From an uncultured Pelagibacteraceae bacterium (GTDB taxonomy: Bacteria; Pseudomonadota; Alphaproteobacteria; Pelagibacterales; Pelagibacteraceae): a stretch of DNA of 36,083 nucleotides. Under the pieces are notes generated by a model. That model was not told the origin of the DNA. It worked only from the letters and a program-made list of their open reading frames with translations, and did no database searches. This document shows, piece by piece, positions 21,462 through 30,342 of this stretch (position 1 is the stretch's first letter; every line of letters starts with the position of its first letter). Both the position numbers and the translations under genes were made by a program. The stretch spans positions 1-36,083 of the forward strand of contig CACASB010000009.1 in assembly GCA_902535155.1 (NCBI GenBank). The letters are read 5' to 3'.

Positions 21462-23903
21462 TTAAAATTTTCCAGACACTTCTAGGTTGGTAAAATACTC
21501 AGAACTGTTCTCTAAGCTTTGATTTGAGTTAATTTTAAAGTCTAAACCGTGTATATTTTTTGAATAACTCAAATTGGTTTGGTGAGCATTGATCGGATCA
21601 TAATTTAATGCAAATTGATTATCCTCTTCTTTTGAACGACTAAACTTTATTATAAAAGTATCCGTGCTATATCCAGGGGCATCGCTACGGTCATTTAATC
21701 TAATTGTTCTCTGATATTCAGTTGATACTGTAAAACCATTTAAGTGAATAGCTTCAAACCCGAGTGATGTTTTTAAATTTTGTCTTGAAAAATTACCATG
21801 AATTGTATTTTTGTTAACATCACCTTCACCTTGATACCTATATTTATAATCAACATCTGATGTTAAATCATACAATATCTCTATTCCACCCATTGGCTGC
21901 AGTGTTCCTTGATCAGTTTCAATTATGTCAGTTTCAAATAAAAATCCAGCTGCAAGCTCCCCACTAGTAAAAGTGTCCTCTTTATATATTACATCTCTAG
22001 TTGGTAGCCCTGAAGCTTTAGCTAAGTAATCTGTAAATTCTGATAATCTTGTTACGCCATATGTAAGTTTACCCGTTGGAGTTACATTCAGAATTCCATA
22101 TTTATCTTTAGTTCTATAATTTATTGTTGCAAATGCTTGTTTTCCTTTTCTCTCACCTGATAGATTGCCCATGTATCTATGATCGTACCTTAAATGACTT
22201 AAGCCTAAAACGGCATTTATGTATTGATTATCGTTAGAGGGTAAAATTCCATATAGGTTTAAAGTTAAAGACTCCATAGTTACATCTTGTTTTGAAAATT
22301 TGATATCAGAGCTACTATCACTGTATCTTAGTGCTAGTCCAAAAAATTTGTTATCTCCAAATTTTCTGTCTGTTCCTAAGGTTAAACCTCTGGTATTTAG
22401 ATCTTTTGCTTTTACTGAACCATCTTTTTCAAAAATACTTATAGATATATCTGCTAAGCTCCAGCTAGACCACTTCGATTTTTTATTTTCTGTTTTATGT
22501 TTGCTAATAAAAGATGCAACATTGTTTCTTACCGATGGTTCAAACTTATTAGCTAAAGTTTTTAATAAAGGATCCTCATAGTTTATTTTAAAGTTATGAG
22601 CAGATAAATTTTCTTCATCACGATTTCTTTTTATCCATTCAAATCTTTTAAAAATAGTATTAACGTTTAAACTTATATTTTGTTTAGCAAGCTCAAATTG
22701 CGCTTCAATTGATGAAGACGTATCTGAAGAACATTTAATTAATCCATAAGGACATTCAAGATCAAATTGATGAACTTGGTCTATTCTACTCGCGGGAGTA
22801 GCTAACTGCACAGTAAATAATTTCATACCATCACTTGAAAAAGAAAAACCCCACGATACTCCAGTCCCTGTTGCATGATCAGGATAAACAACTTTATGGA
22901 AACCTAAAAGAGTTTGTGTTGAAACATCAAAATTTTTACTTAAGCTAAATATATAAATTCTATTATTAGTGAAGTCATTAGTGTCTAAAGCTGAGATAAA
23001 CATTTGATCACCACTACTACTAAATTCAATATCTCTAAATGATTGATTTCCATCAAGATCTGTTACTCCAAAGTCAGTATACAAATTCGCACTGTGTATT
23101 TCCGTAGCAGATGTAATATCAAATGCTGGTGATAATGAATAAGTCTTTAGCACGGGTGTATCATCGTCCGTACCACTATCCATTTGATACAATTTCGTAC
23201 CGTCTTTGCTAATTGAAAAACCAGTTGTCTTTGTGTCAGTTGCTAAATCAATTCGTTGCACATATTTAGATGTTTTAAAATCAAAAGGCGAACTTAAATC
23301 ATATCTATTTACTTCACCTGTTTTTCTCAAAATATAAAAAATTCTACCACCTTGAGCTACATGAATACCTCTATATTCAGTAACACCACCACTGGGCAGA
23401 CCTTGAGCCTGAAAATCTGCATGATCAACATCAAAGCCATCAATATCATCACAAGTGTGTGATTGAATTCCAGTATTTACTGTAAGATAAGTTTTTACAG
23501 TATTTAATTCAAATGGGTCTCTCACTTTATTCATAGATAAATCAAGATCTCCCATGGGGCCTCTGGCTGTGGATTTGTCCATATCAGCATTGATTGTAAA
23601 AATCATTGATCCGTCATCACTCCACACGACATCTCGTAGATCCTCAGTTCTATCGTGATCAAGGTCTACAAATTTACCTTTCTCACCACCCTGTGTCTCA
23701 TCTGATATTTTAGAACTAAAACATTCACCAGTAGCTGAGCCATCAGGGATTCTATTAAATATAGGTGTAACAGTTAAAGTGACGGCAAGAGCTAGTGTAG
23801 AAAAAAAAACTCCGAGTAAGAGAAAAAAAGTATTAATACTTAGAACACCAGTTTTTAAAGACCTAAAAATTTTTTTGATATTTAATTTTTTAATAATTTT
23901 CAT
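21462..23903 (-). CDS. Autotransporter-like protein: beta-propeller-type passenger and C-terminal autotransporter beta-barrel (start corrected to 23903)
   Basis: The 844-aa ORF begins inside the upstream gene; MKIIKKLNIKKIFRSLK...LALAVTLTVTPIF at 23903 gives an export signal and an 11-nt gap. Repeated FSISKDGTKLYQMDSGTDD / FSSSGDQMFISALDTND / FSFSSDGMKLFTVQL propeller blades; barrel-like C-terminal about 320 aa ending in Phe (LEVSGKF). Confidence 0.8.
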   Translation of the reverse strand: MKIIKKLNIKKIFRSLKTGVLSINTFFLLLGVFFSTLALAVTLTVTPIFNRIPDGSATGECFSSKISDETQGGEKGKFVDLDHDRTEDLRDVVWSDDGSMIFTINADMDKSTARGPMGDLDLSMNKVRDPFELNTVKTYLTVNTGIQSHTCDDIDGFDVDHADFQAQGLPSGGVTEYRGIHVAQGGRIFYILRKTGEVNRYDLSSPFDFKTSKYVQRIDLATDTKTTGFSISKDGTKLYQMDSGTDDDTPVLKTYSLSPAFDITSATEIHSANLYTDFGVTDLDGNQSFRDIEFSSSGDQMFISALDTNDFTNNRIYIFSLSKNFDVSTQTLLGFHKVVYPDHATGTGVSWGFSFSSDGMKLFTVQLATPASRIDQVHQFDLECPYGLIKCSSDTSSSIEAQFELAKQNISLNVNTIFKRFEWIKRNRDEENLSAHNFKINYEDPLLKTLANKFEPSVRNNVASFISKHKTENKKSKWSSWSLADISISIFEKDGSVKAKDLNTRGLTLGTDRKFGDNKFFGLALRYSDSSSDIKFSKQDVTMESLTLNLYGILPSNDNQYINAVLGLSHLRYDHRYMGNLSGERKGKQAFATINYRTKDKYGILNVTPTGKLTYGVTRLSEFTDYLAKASGLPTRDVIYKEDTFTSGELAAGFLFETDIIETDQGTLQPMGGIEILYDLTSDVDYKYRYQGEGDVNKNTIHGNFSRQNLKTSLGFEAIHLNGFTVSTEYQRTIRLNDRSDAPGYSTDTFIIKFSRSKEEDNQFALNYDPINAHQTNLSYSKNIHGLDFKINSNQSLENSSEYFTNLEVSGKF

Positions 23904-23914
23904 GATGTTAAGAT

Positions 23915-25969
23915 TTATTTCTTTTTGATCAGCTCGGTATTTTCTATATTGATAGCCATACAAGTAATATCGTCCCTTAATTTTTCTGCCCCCCAATTGA
24001 GCTCTTTTTCTATACCGAGTACTATATTTTTTGGGTTAATATTTTCAATACTGTTTATGATATTTTGAACTCCTTCTGCCCCTAGTTCTTCACCATTTTT
24101 AAGGTATCCCTCTGTAACCCCGTCTGTATAAACAACGAATGTTTTATCTTTTAGGTTCATGGTATTTGATTTTACCATTGTCTCTGTGAAGTACTTAATT
24201 ATTCCAATTGGAGGCATATCAGACTTTATATATTCGTAATTTTTACCCTTATCAAAAGTTAGAATACTTTCATGACCTGCATTTATAAATACTAATTCTC
24301 CTGTTTTAATATTTAACTTGCCAAATACAGCAGTTACAAACATTCCTTTAAATTTAGCTTCAACAAGTTCATTATTCACTCCAAAGACAACTTTTTCTAG
24401 AGGAAATTTTAGATTGGTAAGTGTTCTAAATATGGATGATGCTTTTGCCATGTACATTCCAGCCTTCACACCTTTTCCAGATACATCGGCTAAAGTAAAA
24501 AAATACTCTTCAGGTGTTGATCTTACAACATCAAAGTAATCTCCTGATACATCTCTTGCAGGAACGTTTCTAGCAAAAATAAAGTTTTCAAATTTTGAAA
24601 TATCTGGGAATAAACTTTTCTGAACTCCAGCAGCAAGTTCTCTTTCTTTTAAAAGTTTTGCCTCTTTTTGTAGATTTGCAAGTGCTAATTTATTTTCTTC
24701 TATAAATCTAAAGTACAACCCTGTTAAGAAAGTGATTGTTAAAATAAATATTGGGTAACTAATATCTACAAGTTCTGACCTAAATTTATAAATATAAAAA
24801 CCAATTACAATTATTAATAAAAGATTACCAAAAAATACTGACAAGCTGTATTTTGGTCTTATTTTTTGAGATAAAATAAATGTTAATAATGCAACAATTA
24901 TAGAAAATAACAATTCAAAAACATATGTATTTGGGTTTCTAACTAAATAAGATTGATCTAAAATATTTTCAATAACATTTGCGTGAACTTCAACTCCAGG
25001 AACAGTTAAGCCTGTTGGTATTTTGACTAAATCAAAAAGTCCTTGCGCTGATGCACCAATCAAAACATATTTGTCTTTAAAAAAATCTGTTTGGAATTTA
25101 CCATCAAAAACATCTCCTGCAGATATATATTGTTTTTTTTGGGGTTCTTTATATTTAATCCAAATAATCCCATTAGGATCTGAGTCTATTTTATAAGGTC
25201 TTGCGCTTATTCTATTAATTCCAACTTCGTTTAACTCGATGTATATATTTTTTTGATTTTCTCCAACTCGAACCATTTCTAATCCCATGGTTGGATATAT
25301 TTTGTTATTAAGTCTAACTATTAATGGAAGCGATCTAATTATACCATCCAACTGGTCTAAAAAAGATATAGAACCCAAACCTTGTACTTCTTTTTCTAAT
25401 TTTTCTAATGAACCAATTGAGTATGGGTAAGAATATGTGAAATCTTTTGGATCTCCTCCTTTTGATAAGAATTTTGCTTTTGCCTTTCGCTCATAATTTG
25501 AATGTGATGGAACATTGCTACCTAAAACTGCTGTAACTGTTTTTGCACTTTTTAATTTTTCTGCAAAAACATCATCATGACCTTTTAATTTTTGGAGATC
25601 AGCAATATCAGATGGTATTAATCCATAAGATTTAATAATTTCTTCGGGGGATTGTTTATCTTTTTCTGTAAAAAAAACATCAAAACCAATTGCCTTTGGA
25701 TTGGAACTTTCAACTTGATCGATAATTTTTGCAAAAACAGATCTGCTCCAAGGAAATTGACCAAATTTACCTAGGCTTGTTTCATCAATATCTATTATGA
25801 CAACATCTGTATCACCTTTTTTTTCTACAAATACTTTTTGATATAAATCAAAACTTAAATATGAAATGGACTTAATTAAGGAAGGGTTGATTACTTTTAG
25901 AGAAATTAAAATTAATAAAAGGATTAAAAAAATTAAGTAATTAAAGTTTTTTTCAAAAAAAGCACGCAC
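23915..25969 (-). CDS. CHASE2-domain sensor with C-terminal SpoIIE/RsbU-type PP2C serine phosphatase
   Basis: 684 aa, GTG start; TM then CHASE2 (VVIIDIDETSLGKFGQFPWSRSVFAKIIDQVESSNPKAIGFDVFFTEKD), three TMs, then SpoIIE (AAGVQKSLFPD...PARDVSGDYFDVV...TLADVSGKGVKAGMYMAKASSIF...VVYTDGVTEG...LRDDITCMAI). Confidence 0.92.
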   Translation of the reverse strand: MRAFFEKNFNYLIFLILLLILISLKVINPSLIKSISYLSFDLYQKVFVEKKGDTDVVIIDIDETSLGKFGQFPWSRSVFAKIIDQVESSNPKAIGFDVFFTEKDKQSPEEIIKSYGLIPSDIADLQKLKGHDDVFAEKLKSAKTVTAVLGSNVPSHSNYERKAKAKFLSKGGDPKDFTYSYPYSIGSLEKLEKEVQGLGSISFLDQLDGIIRSLPLIVRLNNKIYPTMGLEMVRVGENQKNIYIELNEVGINRISARPYKIDSDPNGIIWIKYKEPQKKQYISAGDVFDGKFQTDFFKDKYVLIGASAQGLFDLVKIPTGLTVPGVEVHANVIENILDQSYLVRNPNTYVFELLFSIIVALLTFILSQKIRPKYSLSVFFGNLLLIIVIGFYIYKFRSELVDISYPIFILTITFLTGLYFRFIEENKLALANLQKEAKLLKERELAAGVQKSLFPDISKFENFIFARNVPARDVSGDYFDVVRSTPEEYFFTLADVSGKGVKAGMYMAKASSIFRTLTNLKFPLEKVVFGVNNELVEAKFKGMFVTAVFGKLNIKTGELVFINAGHESILTFDKGKNYEYIKSDMPPIGIIKYFTETMVKSNTMNLKDKTFVVYTDGVTEGYLKNGEELGAEGVQNIINSIENINPKNIVLGIEKELNWGAEKLRDDITCMAINIENTELIKKK

Positions 25970-26024
25970 ATTAGTGAGTGTATATCTTAATTATCTAATG
26001 TAAATCTTTATGAAACTAAGCTAA

Positions 26025-27314
26025 TTACTTCTTCTTATTTCTTTTCTTTTTAGCTTTTTTCTTCTTAGCTGCTTTTTTCTTCTTAGCTACTCTTTTGATT
26101 TTCTTTTTCTTTTTAGGCTTTTTAGGTTTAGCTTTTTTCTTTTTAGGCTTTTTAGGCTTGGCTTTCTTTTTAGGTTTTTTCTTAGCTGGTTTTTTAGCTT
26201 TAGGTTTTTTCTTAGCTGGTTTTTTTGCTTTAGCTTTTGGTTTTTTCTTAGACGGAGCTTTTGCTTTAGGTTTTTTCTTAGACGGAGCTTTTGCTTTAGC
26301 TTTTTTCTTTTTACCTTTTTTTCCGTCTTTAGCTTTTGCTTTTTTCTTTTTATCTTTTTTACCGTCTTTAGCTTTAGCTTTTTTCTTTTTACCTTTTTTG
26401 CCTTCTTTTACTTTTCCTTTTTTCTTTTTACCTTTTTCACCTTCTGCTTTAGCTTTTTTCTTTTTCTTTTTCTTTTTTTCTGCTTTTTTTTCTGTTTTTA
26501 ATGCAATTTTTTTCTCTTTATCTTTTTTAATATTCTCTTTAATTATTGATTTAATTTCCTCTTTTTCAAAACCTAAAGATTTTAATTCTTTCTTTAATTC
26601 TTTTCTTGCAGCTTTTTTTGCAATTTTCTTTTCGCCTTTATCAACTTTGCTTTTGCTCAAGGCTCTCATTTTTTTATTAAATTTTTTAAGTTGAGATCTA
26701 GTAATTTTTCTTGCTTTATCAGGCGCCTTACCTTTACTCATTGAGGTGACGCTGTAAGGATTATCTAATAAAGTTTTACCAAATTTGTTACTCGCTAAAA
26801 CTGCTCCTGGCCTCATACCTAAAGTATTGTTTTTACCAGGACCGATTAATAAAGTATCTGTTTTACCTTTTGATACTATAGTTTGAAATTCTGTACCTCT
26901 AGATCCTAATGTTCCTTCTGGAACTGTAACAGTTAGACTATCTGGATCTTTTTGACTTATTAAACCCGATATAACTTTTAAACTTCCCTGCTTAACACTT
27001 GCAACAATTTTTCCATCATTGGTTTTTGGATCGTATATAAAAGTATCCATCACAACTTCAGAATCTTCTCCAACTGTAAAAGTTGATTGGTCTAAAAGTA
27101 ATATTTGTGTTCCCGATCCTTGTGAAGAATAAATTGTTTCATTCAAATAAATTTTGTCACCTTCTTTTAATTCTCTTGTTTCAGTTTTAACTGTTCCTGA
27201 AATTGCTCCAACAATACCTACGAGTTGTTTTTCAATTGTAAGTGTTTCTTCTGCGTATGAGTTAAAACTCATAAACATTATTGAGCACAGAATTGTCGAT
27301 ATCAGTTTTTTCAT
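26025..27314 (-). CDS. Secreted FecR-domain protein with a long Lys/Ala/Pro-rich histone-H1-like C-terminal tail (likely start 27314)
   Basis: ORF 26025..27341; signal peptide MKKLISTILCSIMFMSFNSYAEE begins at 27314; FecR-like GVIVGAISGTVKTETRELKEGDKIYLNETIYSSQGSGTQILLLDQSTFTVGEDSEVVMD region (actual text GIVGAISGTV...); tail KKKPKAKAPSKKKPKAKAKKPAKKKPKAKKPAKKKPKKKAKPKKPKKKK.... Confidence 0.85.
   Translation of the reverse strand: MKKLISTILCSIMFMSFNSYAEETLTIEKQLVGIVGAISGTVKTETRELKEGDKIYLNETIYSSQGSGTQILLLDQSTFTVGEDSEVVMDTFIYDPKTNDGKIVASVKQGSLKVISGLISQKDPDSLTVTVPEGTLGSRGTEFQTIVSKGKTDTLLIGPGKNNTLGMRPGAVLASNKFGKTLLDNPYSVTSMSKGKAPDKARKITRSQLKKFNKKMRALSKSKVDKGEKKIAKKAARKELKKELKSLGFEKEEIKSIIKENIKKDKEKKIALKTEKKAEKKKKKKKKAKAEGEKGKKKKGKVKEGKKGKKKKAKAKDGKKDKKKKAKAKDGKKGKKKKAKAKAPSKKKPKAKAPSKKKPKAKAKKPAKKKPKAKKPAKKKPKKKAKPKKPKKKKAKPKKPKKKKKIKRVAKKKKAAKKKKAKKKRNKKK
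26239..26298 (-). repeat. Perfect 30-bp tandem duplication within the Lys-rich tail coding region
   Basis: Plus strand: ggttttttcttagacggagcttttgcttta at 26239-26268 repeated exactly at 26269-26298; encodes KAKAPSKKKP units. Flanking 36-bp-scale imperfect repeats encode DGKK(D/G)KKKKAKAK. Confidence 0.9.
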
Positions 27315-27424
27315 CAATTTAAAATTATCACTATTTTCCAAAAAATAAACCTTTTTAAACTCAGTATGATCAGGATAAATGTTATATTTTTAAGCATTTT
27401 TCACCTTATCCGTTAGATTTGATA

Positions 27425-28729
27425 TTAAAATGATTTTGTAAAACTTAATGAAAAAGAATCTGAGTGATAATCATAATTAAGAGTATTTGCCTCTGAAATT
27501 ACTTTTTCATAAGATAAGTTTATAAATAAATTTCTATTTTGATCTATTGCAGGAAATATATCCCCTATTGCTTTAGTTAACATAATATCAAATGTGTTTG
27601 CAAAATCTGATCTAAGTCTATCAGAAGCAACACTTGGGTCTTCTTTTTTATAATCATTAAAACTCATACCATTAGTTATAGCTATAAACGCCCATGGAAA
27701 TGATAAGTTTATTCCTAAACTAAAATCATAAGTTTCATAATCATTTCCAGCATCTACTCTTGCATCAGTGTCGCTGTAACCTAGGCCAATCGAGGTAGAT
27801 ATAATTTCAGTAAAAATATAATCATGATTAAATGTATAACCATGTCCAATAGAATTTGTTTCTTGTGCAGTGAGATCTGAATTATTTTGGTTTCCTTTAG
27901 AGTCTGAAAATGAATAACCATAACTAAATGAATTTCTTTCACCAACTGTAAAAAAACCACCTATACCCATCCCTGTAGAAAAACTATCTGCATCGGTATG
28001 ATAGTCTGATTTGCTAACGGTAAAGTATGGACTTAAGCTTTGACCGCCTAATACTGTATCTAAACCAAGAGTTAATCCATAAGACTGAAAATCATCATCA
28101 TGTTCTTGGTGTTGGTTAGATGTTGTATGAGATATATTTGCTAAAAAAGACGACTCTTCACCAATTGGTCTTGTAGCTGAAAAACTTATTCCTCCACTAG
28201 TAGTCTTATCAAACATAGCAGATGTAAATTCTGCAACTTCACCTTCTTCACTTTTCTTTCTATTTTTAGAAACACTATTTACATTGTTGCTTATAAGACT
28301 TGCAATACTAATATCCACACTTAAATTCCATAAACCTGGCTCTTTATCTTTTAAATCTTGCTCAATTTCTTGTAGCGTTTCCAAATCCTCTGATTGTAGA
28401 TCTGTCCTAAGTTTCATTTCCTCAATTAAACTTCTTGCTTTATCTGGTGAGTCTATTTGTACCAATACTGATAATAAATATAACTTAATTTCAACGTTAT
28501 CAGGGTACAGCATCGTTAATCTTTCAAGAGTTGAAATGGTTTGTTTATAATTTCCCATCTTTCCTTGTTGTTGTGCATATTTTAAATTCAAATCTAAATC
28601 TCTTGGTTTCTGTAGAATTTGCATGTAAGTAATATTTTTTTCCACTGATAGAACTGGATAAGTATTAAAAGGTATAAATAAAATATTTATAAAGACTATT
28701 ATCAAAGTATATTTAAGAAACATTTTCAT
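27425..28729 (-). CDS. Outer-membrane protein: N-terminal TPR region and C-terminal beta-barrel (Slam/DUF560-like architecture)
   Basis: 434 aa; signal peptide; TPR-like NLKYAQQQGKMGNYKQTISTLERLTMLYPDNVEIKLYLLSVLVQIDSPDKARSLIEEMK; alternating beta-strand pattern to a terminal Phe (SDSFSLSFTKSF). Confidence 0.7.
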   Translation of the reverse strand: MKMFLKYTLIIVFINILFIPFNTYPVLSVEKNITYMQILQKPRDLDLNLKYAQQQGKMGNYKQTISTLERLTMLYPDNVEIKLYLLSVLVQIDSPDKARSLIEEMKLRTDLQSEDLETLQEIEQDLKDKEPGLWNLSVDISIASLISNNVNSVSKNRKKSEEGEVAEFTSAMFDKTTSGGISFSATRPIGEESSFLANISHTTSNQHQEHDDDFQSYGLTLGLDTVLGGQSLSPYFTVSKSDYHTDADSFSTGMGIGGFFTVGERNSFSYGYSFSDSKGNQNNSDLTAQETNSIGHGYTFNHDYIFTEIISTSIGLGYSDTDARVDAGNDYETYDFSLGINLSFPWAFIAITNGMSFNDYKKEDPSVASDRLRSDFANTFDIMLTKAIGDIFPAIDQNRNLFINLSYEKVISEANTLNYDYHSDSFSLSFTKSF

Positions 28730-28871
28730 AAAAAACAGAAGATTAATTAAATAATAAAAAAATTCAATTTTTTAAAATATTAATACGAGCTTAAAATTAA
28801 GCTTAATTAACTATTTTAAGGGGTAAAATAATCAAAATAGGTTTTTTTTAAGAGAAACTACTTTTCAAAAA

Positions 28872-29162
28872 TTATCGATAAATGCTCATTGGATCAAATA
28901 TACAATCATCCCGATCCAGAGTTTCAAAAAAAATTTCTGTTAGCTCTGAACTGTGAACAGTTTGGCAAATTCTTTCTGCTTTTACCTCGTTTGAAACATT
29001 TTTTCTTACGGTTTGCATTCCATATGAGCTTCCTAAGGAGGTTGAGGCTTGTAAAACACTTCCTGTCTCGAGCAAAGTATAACTAGGTCCAATCATAGCA
29101 GTATATTGTCCGCATCCACTTAGTAATAAACAAAATGCTATATACCAATAAATTTTTCTCAT
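28872..29162 (-). CDS. Small lipoprotein
   Basis: 96 aa; MRKIYWYIAFCLLLSGCGQYTAMIGPSYTLLETGSVLQ, lipobox LLSGC. Confidence 0.7.
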   Translation of the reverse strand: MRKIYWYIAFCLLLSGCGQYTAMIGPSYTLLETGSVLQASTSLGSSYGMQTVRKNVSNEVKAERICQTVHSSELTEIFFETLDRDDCIFDPMSIYR

Positions 29163-29207
29163 ATTGACTAATTAAAATAGTTAAAGTTTAAAATCAATTA
29201 TTAAATT

Positions 29208-29645
29208 TTAACCACAATTTTCTCTTTGAATTGCTTGGTTTTTAGTTAAGGATATTTGGCAGTCAGAATTTTGGTCCTCTGCTAATATGGTATAAGTTGT
29301 TTCACTTGCATAAGAACAAAAATAAAATTCCATTTCATTATAAGCTATATACTTTTCATCGTTAAATAAATCTTGTCCTAAAAGTTTTGAGGTATTCTCA
29401 TTAGCTGAGCATGTGTCTGCTGTCCCAGAAGGATAATATTCACCAGTGTTTGTATAATATTCTAGTTGAGCTAAGGATGCTTGTTGTAAAAAATTTTCAG
29501 CAGAACTTTTTTTAGCACTTGTTACATAACCGTTGTAAGAAACAGTTCCAACCGCTGCAAGTATTCCAAGTACAGCTACAACCACAAGAAGTTCTATTAA
29601 AGTAAAACCAGAACTTCTTGTGATATAAAATTTTAACTTGCTCAA
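29208..29645 (-). CDS. pilE: Type IV pilin, PilE-like
   Basis: 145 aa; RSSGFTLIELLVVVAVLGILAAVGTVSYNGYVTSAKKSSAENFLQQASLAQLEYYTNTGEYYP, C-terminal Cys pair. Confidence 0.9.
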   Translation of the reverse strand: MSKLKFYITRSSGFTLIELLVVVAVLGILAAVGTVSYNGYVTSAKKSSAENFLQQASLAQLEYYTNTGEYYPSGTADTCSANENTSKLLGQDLFNDEKYIAYNEMEFYFCSYASETTYTILAEDQNSDCQISLTKNQAIQRENCG

Positions 29646-29670
29646 ATTAGTTATCTTCTAAATTAAATAA

Positions 29671-30159
29671 CTATTCTATTGAAACAGAGTTTGTCATTAC
29701 CGAGTCTGAAGATGTAGTATCACAAGCTGGAGTATCGCCAACTTCAGCAAAACAACTTGATATGGTTACTGTGCTACCATCATCTGCAACACTAACTTGT
29801 CCTAAAACTACAGCAACAGATCCATCATCAGCAGCAGTAACTTTTTTAACTCCATCACCATCACTGTCTTCAGCATTTTTAAAATCAGATAAAGCAGTCT
29901 CCGCGGCGGTTGCTACATTACCTGCAGTTTTCCTTACATTGCAAGCAGTAGATCCCATGTACGTGCTATCTCCGATGTTACATTTTTGTAGCTCAGAAGC
30001 TACATACTTAACAACTGAAGCATGATTAGATTTTGTTGCGTTTTTTTTAGCACTAGCTGTGTAACCTGTATAAGCAACTGTACCAACAGCTGCAAGAATA
30101 CCTATGATAGCCACAACAACTAATAGTTCAATAAGCGTAAAACCTTTATTATTTTTCAT
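29671..30159 (-). CDS. pilA: Type IV pilin, candidate major pilin
   Basis: 162 aa; MKNNKGFTLIELLVVVAIIGILAAVGTVAYTGYTASAKKNATKSNHASVVKYVASELQKC; first gene after the divergent intergenic region. Confidence 0.9.
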   Translation of the reverse strand: MKNNKGFTLIELLVVVAIIGILAAVGTVAYTGYTASAKKNATKSNHASVVKYVASELQKCNIGDSTYMGSTACNVRKTAGNVATAAETALSDFKNAEDSDGDGVKKVTAADDGSVAVVLGQVSVADDGSTVTISSCFAEVGDTPACDTTSSDSVMTNSVSIE

Positions 30160-30286
30160 TTAGGCCTCTTTATTTATATATTAATATTAATTGTGTAATT
30201 CTTAATAAATTTTAAAAATAAGTAAATACTTTAAAAAGCCTGTAACTGCTTGTTAAATTGATATCTTTATTTTTTTTATAGAATAA

Positions 30287-30315
30287 TTGACATATGTGCT
30301 CATAATGAGCAAAAT
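30287..30315 (+). promoter_or_regulatory. Candidate promoter for the STAS-STAS-HATPase operon with a palindrome between the -35 and -10
   Basis: TTGACA at 30287-30292; palindrome TGCTCAT-A-ATGAGCA at 30297-30311; possible weak -10 CAAAAT at 30310-30315 (17-bp spacer). Confidence 0.4.
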
Positions 30316-30342
30316 TATAAAAATACTAATTTAAATAGCTTA

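Noticed and set aside
26095-26694. 199-aa plus-strand ORF (FFFFLGFLGLAFFFLG...)
   Set aside because: Antisense of the Lys-rich codon repeats (AAA/AAG read as TTT/CTT); low-complexity artefact.
30160-30286. Sigma-54 promoter for pilA
   Set aside because: No TGGC-N8-TTGC(A/T)-type element found upstream of the pilin start.
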